Shown: positions 1 through 22,500 of the stretch, piece by piece
How the letters are laid out: every line of letters begins with the position of its first letter
Position numbering within the stretch: the first letter of the stretch is position 1
Made by a program: the position numbers and the translations under genes
Notes under the pieces: generated by a model
Seen by the model: the letters and a program-made list of their open reading frames with translations, nothing else
Told to the model about the DNA's origin: nothing
The model's database searches: none
NCBI GenBank assembly: GCA_001586965.3
Contig: LUCW03001358.1
Location: 17,501-40,000, forward strand
From: Sphaeroforma sirkka
Taxonomy: Eukaryota > Opisthokonta > Ichthyosporea > Ichthyophonida
Reading direction: 5' to 3'
Length of the DNA: 22,500 bases

Positions 1-395
1 GTACTTACGGAGTCACTCGTCCTGTCTTGTGTGTGTGTGCATATATACAATAACCTGTGCGTATATATGTATATAGCAACCTCTGTGTATATATCTACGG
101 AGTCATTCGTCCTGTCGTGTGTGTGTGCATGTATACAACAACCTGTGCGTATATATGTAATCAGCAACCTCTGTGTATGTATTTACGGAGTCGTTCGTCC
201 TGTCTCGTGTGTGTGTGCATGTATACAACAACCTGTGCGTATATGTGTATATAGCAACCTCTGTGTATGTACTTACGGAGTCATTCGTCCTGTCTTGTGT
301 GTGTGCATATATACAACAACCTATGCGTATATATGTATACAGTAACCTCTGTGTATGTACTTACGGAGTCATCCGTCCTGTCTTGTGTGTGTGTA
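1..395. repeat. 88-90 bp minisatellite, about 4.4 copies
   Basis: The motif ACGGAGTCATTCGTCCTGTC recurs starting near 7, 97, 185, 275 and 363. Between copies are TG runs and CAACAACCTGTGCGTATATATG segments. It probably lies in the intron upstream of the first visible exon. The ORFs that cross it are repeat artefacts. Confidence 0.9.
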
Positions 396-428
396 TGTAT
401 GGGTGTATACGGTACGTGCATGATGCAG

Positions 429-519
429 TAATCCATTGTCTGCGCGAAGACCACACCAACCTCGGATTACAACAGTTGTTTCCTATCATTCACACGGCTT
501 TATCAGCGCCTATCCCGAT
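429..519 (+). CDS. INTS2: Possible upstream exon of INTS2 (tentative)
   Basis: Read as one base plus 30 codons, this stretch ends VVSYHSHGFISAYPD before a GTGCGC donor in phase 0, the phase exon 1 needs. The residues resemble the animal stretch DLVCFVSGLLLGTNAK that directly precedes the RTWF block. The acceptor GATGCAG at 422-428 has a poor pyrimidine tract, because the flank is GT-rich repeat. A competing frame stays open from 173 to 1012, so exon 1 could instead extend leftward without an intron. Confidence 0.4.
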
Positions 520-748
520 GTGCGCACTAAGGAATCGACCCTCAGCTTCGGCCTCAACTGGTATTGCCTTCTCGACGAAGGGGTGGCACCCTTGCTACAC
601 ATGCAGACACTCTCACTCATACCACGCAACACCTGCGTCGCACGCGAATGTATCCCAACGCAGCGACTGCGTGTACCGGTACATATCAACGACTATCCAT
701 ACACCAGCTCAGAGCTTCACCCACCCTGTTCCCATATCTCTCCCACAG

Positions 749-20610
<19,862 letters not shown>

Positions 20611-20633
20611 CTACGTTTGGTATAGCTGAGCGC

Positions 20634-20639
20634 AATAAA
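20634..20639 (+). terminator. AATAAA polyadenylation signal of INTS2
   Basis: A canonical AATAAA begins 24 bases after the INTS2 stop codon, implying a very short 3' UTR. The cleavage site itself cannot be seen. Confidence 0.65.
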
Positions 20640-20796
20640 CTTGGTTGAGAACCTAGGTGCAGGGGTGCTATTGTACTGGCAAGGTTTATGGGGCTGATGG
20701 GGATTAACAGATCAATCAAAGATGTGTAGAAGCCATGCGAGATGGACGCTCCCACGCATTGGTAACCAGGCTGTGATTTTAAGTAGGACCTTCTAA

Positions 20797-21002
20797 CAAC
20801 CAATCATATCAACTACTTAATCCACTCATTACAAATAGTTATCGGAATCTTCATCATTTAACTAATCATATCAACTCCTCAGTCCACTATTTACAAAGAA
20901 GTTATCGGAATCTTCATTTAACCAATCATATCAACTCCTTAGTTCACTCTTTACAAAACAGTCATTATTTAACCAATCATATCAACTCCTTAGTCCACTC
21001 TT
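20797..21002. repeat. 51-62 bp repeat 3' of INTS2, 4 copies
   Basis: ACCAATCATATCAACTCCTT, AGTCCACTCTTTACAAAGAA and GTTATCGGAATCTTCATTTA recur with spacings of about 62, 60 and 51 bp. The differences come from missing segments in later copies. Confidence 0.9.
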
Positions 21003-21358
21003 TACAAAGAAGTTTTCTGAATCTTCACATAGGTAATATTTATAAACGGGTGTGACCATTTCTCTGCACTACCAAATGTCTGATCGACTGCGATAGTGAG
21101 GTGCTGGTATTAACCTATACCCAAATGTCTCCCACCAATCACAAGGGTTTATTTGGATCTCTAGTACCGAGTGTCGTATATTCATACATAAGGAGCGGCA
21201 ATAGTCATAGTTTCAATACAATCATGAAACACCCAAGTCTCGCAATCCAAGCACGAGAAGTAAGTAGAGTACCATCCATATCAGGCTACAGTGGGTACGA
21301 TTATAAGTCTAGTGACTATGTGTCTGATTTTTATTCGGGTATCCACTCGTCGAGACAT
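21003..21358 (+). other. Intergenic stretch, no gene recognised
   Basis: Non-repetitive sequence crossed by an open frame from 21101, with residues such as MLVLTYTQMSPTNHKGLFGS. It runs straight into the downstream repeat, and I see no splice or family evidence that it is coding. Confidence 0.45.
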
Positions 21359-21914
21359 ATGTACGACCAATTCATACGTACAATCAATTCATATGTCCAA
21401 TCAATACATATGCAATACATATGTACAATCAATTCATATGTACAATCAATACATATGCAATACTTATGTACAATCAATTCATGTGTACAATCAATTCATT
21501 TGTACAATCAATTAATATGACTAATCAATTCACATGTCCAATCGATTCATATGTACATTCAATTGATATGAACGATCAGGTCATATGTACAATCAATTCA
21601 CGTATACAATCATATGTACAATCAATTCATATGTACAATTAATTGTTATGTACAATCAATGTTTATGTACAATCAATTCATATGTACGATTAATTCCTAT
21701 GTACAATAAATTTATATGTACGATCAATCTTGTATTCTATTGAACGATCAGGTCATATGTACAATCAATTCACGTATACAATCATATGTACAATCAATTC
21801 ATATGTACAATTAATTGTTATGTACAATCAATGTTTATGTACAATCAATTCATATGTACGATTAATTCCTATGTACAATAAATTTATATGTACGATCAAT
21901 CTTGTATTCTATTG
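21359..21914. repeat. ATGTACAATCAATTCAT minisatellite with 172 bp identical duplication
   Basis: Units of about 17 bp, ATGTACAATCAATTCAT with variants. Within it, 21571-21742 is repeated as 21743-21914 without any difference I can find, including the odd segment CTTGTATTCTATTG. Confidence 0.93.
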
Positions 21915-21965
21915 TCAGCTTTTTTTGTCACTAGTTTATCTGAGTTTTATTTGTATTTTCACCTT

Positions 21966-22064
21966 ATGGCGGCGCGTGACCCCGCTTTCGATGTGCTACT
22001 TGAAACTCGTTTTCTTGATCGTATGAGTATCCCGACGGGTGTATTTGGAACCCAAATATCTTGG
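21966..22064 (+). CDS. Possible first exon of a downstream gene
   Basis: After about 50 T-rich bases comes ATG GCG GCG CGT, reading MAARDPAFDVLLETRFLDRM and on to TQISW before a possible GTGTGT donor at 22065. Without splicing, the frame stops at 22083. Its composition is balanced and unlike the repeats on either side, and it lies 1.3 kb past the INTS2 polyadenylation signal on the same strand. I do not recognise the protein; it may be a chance ORF. Confidence 0.3.
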
Positions 22065-22282
22065 GTGTGTATATCTGTGAATTAAACAGATAATAAGAAA
22101 TAGATATGAGGGCACGAATATGGAATCAGACACGATACTAACCGAATGACTTGCGCGGAGGAATAGGTAAGCGATGGCCAATCATTCACCTGATAGTTTC
22201 ACAAAGAGCACATTTCGAAGGAGTAACTCGAAAACGAAGCAAAAACATATAATTACATACCGACACAGAACCATCCACATCT

Positions 22283-22417
22283 ATACACACACGCACGCAC
22301 ACACAAACACATTTATATATATAAATACATAGATATATGCATACATACATGGATACATACATATGTCAATTTTTTTTTGATATATGACAATATATATATA
22401 TATATATATATATAGAA

Positions 22418-22494
<77 letters not shown>
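22283..22494. repeat. CA and TA microsatellites at the right end
   Basis: Short CA and TA runs, ATACAT repeats, a T8 run near 22371, a TA block at 22390-22413, then (CA)n at about 22421-22467 passing into (TA)n. Confidence 0.93.
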
Positions 22495-22500
22495 ATTTGT

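Overview
The window comes from a eukaryotic nuclear genome. It holds the 3' three quarters, roughly, of a single plus-strand gene with many introns. I identify it as INTS2, subunit 2 of the Integrator complex. Eighteen exons between 749 and 20610 join into one open frame of 1,274 codons plus a stop. Every intron is GT-AG and every donor/acceptor phase matches. A nineteenth, less certain exon lies at 429-519, and the 5' end of the gene lies left of the window. The identification rests on collinear similarity, from memory, to animal INTS2. The best blocks are YLPVHCVY (exon 4), VLMLYLLLVYESL (exon 8), LVHFQ plus IPSMHMCMAFIPDL (exons 14-15) and the C-terminal helix. Low-complexity inserts make the protein longer than its animal relatives.

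Organism: high divergence from animal INTS2, presence of Integrator, 17 introns, and introns packed with (CA)n, (TA)n, (TG)n and minisatellites suggest a unicellular eukaryote. Thr-His and Asn-Thr runs inside the exons fit this too. A unicellular holozoan such as an ichthyosporean is my guess; it is inference only and of low confidence. Nothing looks prokaryotic, viral or retroelement-derived.

Layout: 1-395 is an 88-90 bp minisatellite. 429-990 holds the first visible exons. 991-4486 has exons 2-4 with a 51 bp and a 30 bp minisatellite in introns 1 and 3. 4487-7728 has exon 5 between long TA tracts, a 66 bp repeat and a 49 bp repeat. 7729-9681 has exons 6-8. 9682-12395 is one intron carrying about 2 kb of 34 bp tandem repeat. 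12396-13605 has exon 9, a tandem copy of its 3' part and a possible third diverged copy. 13606-15212 has exons 10-12, and 15783-18792 has exons 13-16. 19411-19761 has a triplicated 3' splice region in front of exon 17. 20472-20639 has exon 18, the stop and an AATAAA signal. 20800-21914 holds two more tandem repeat families. A short ORF at 21966 might start a next gene.

The most interesting theme is that tandem duplication in this locus has repeatedly copied splice junctions: the exon 9 donor, the exon 17 acceptor three times, and the C-tract before exon 15. This leaves decoy or incipient splice sites beside the functional ones.
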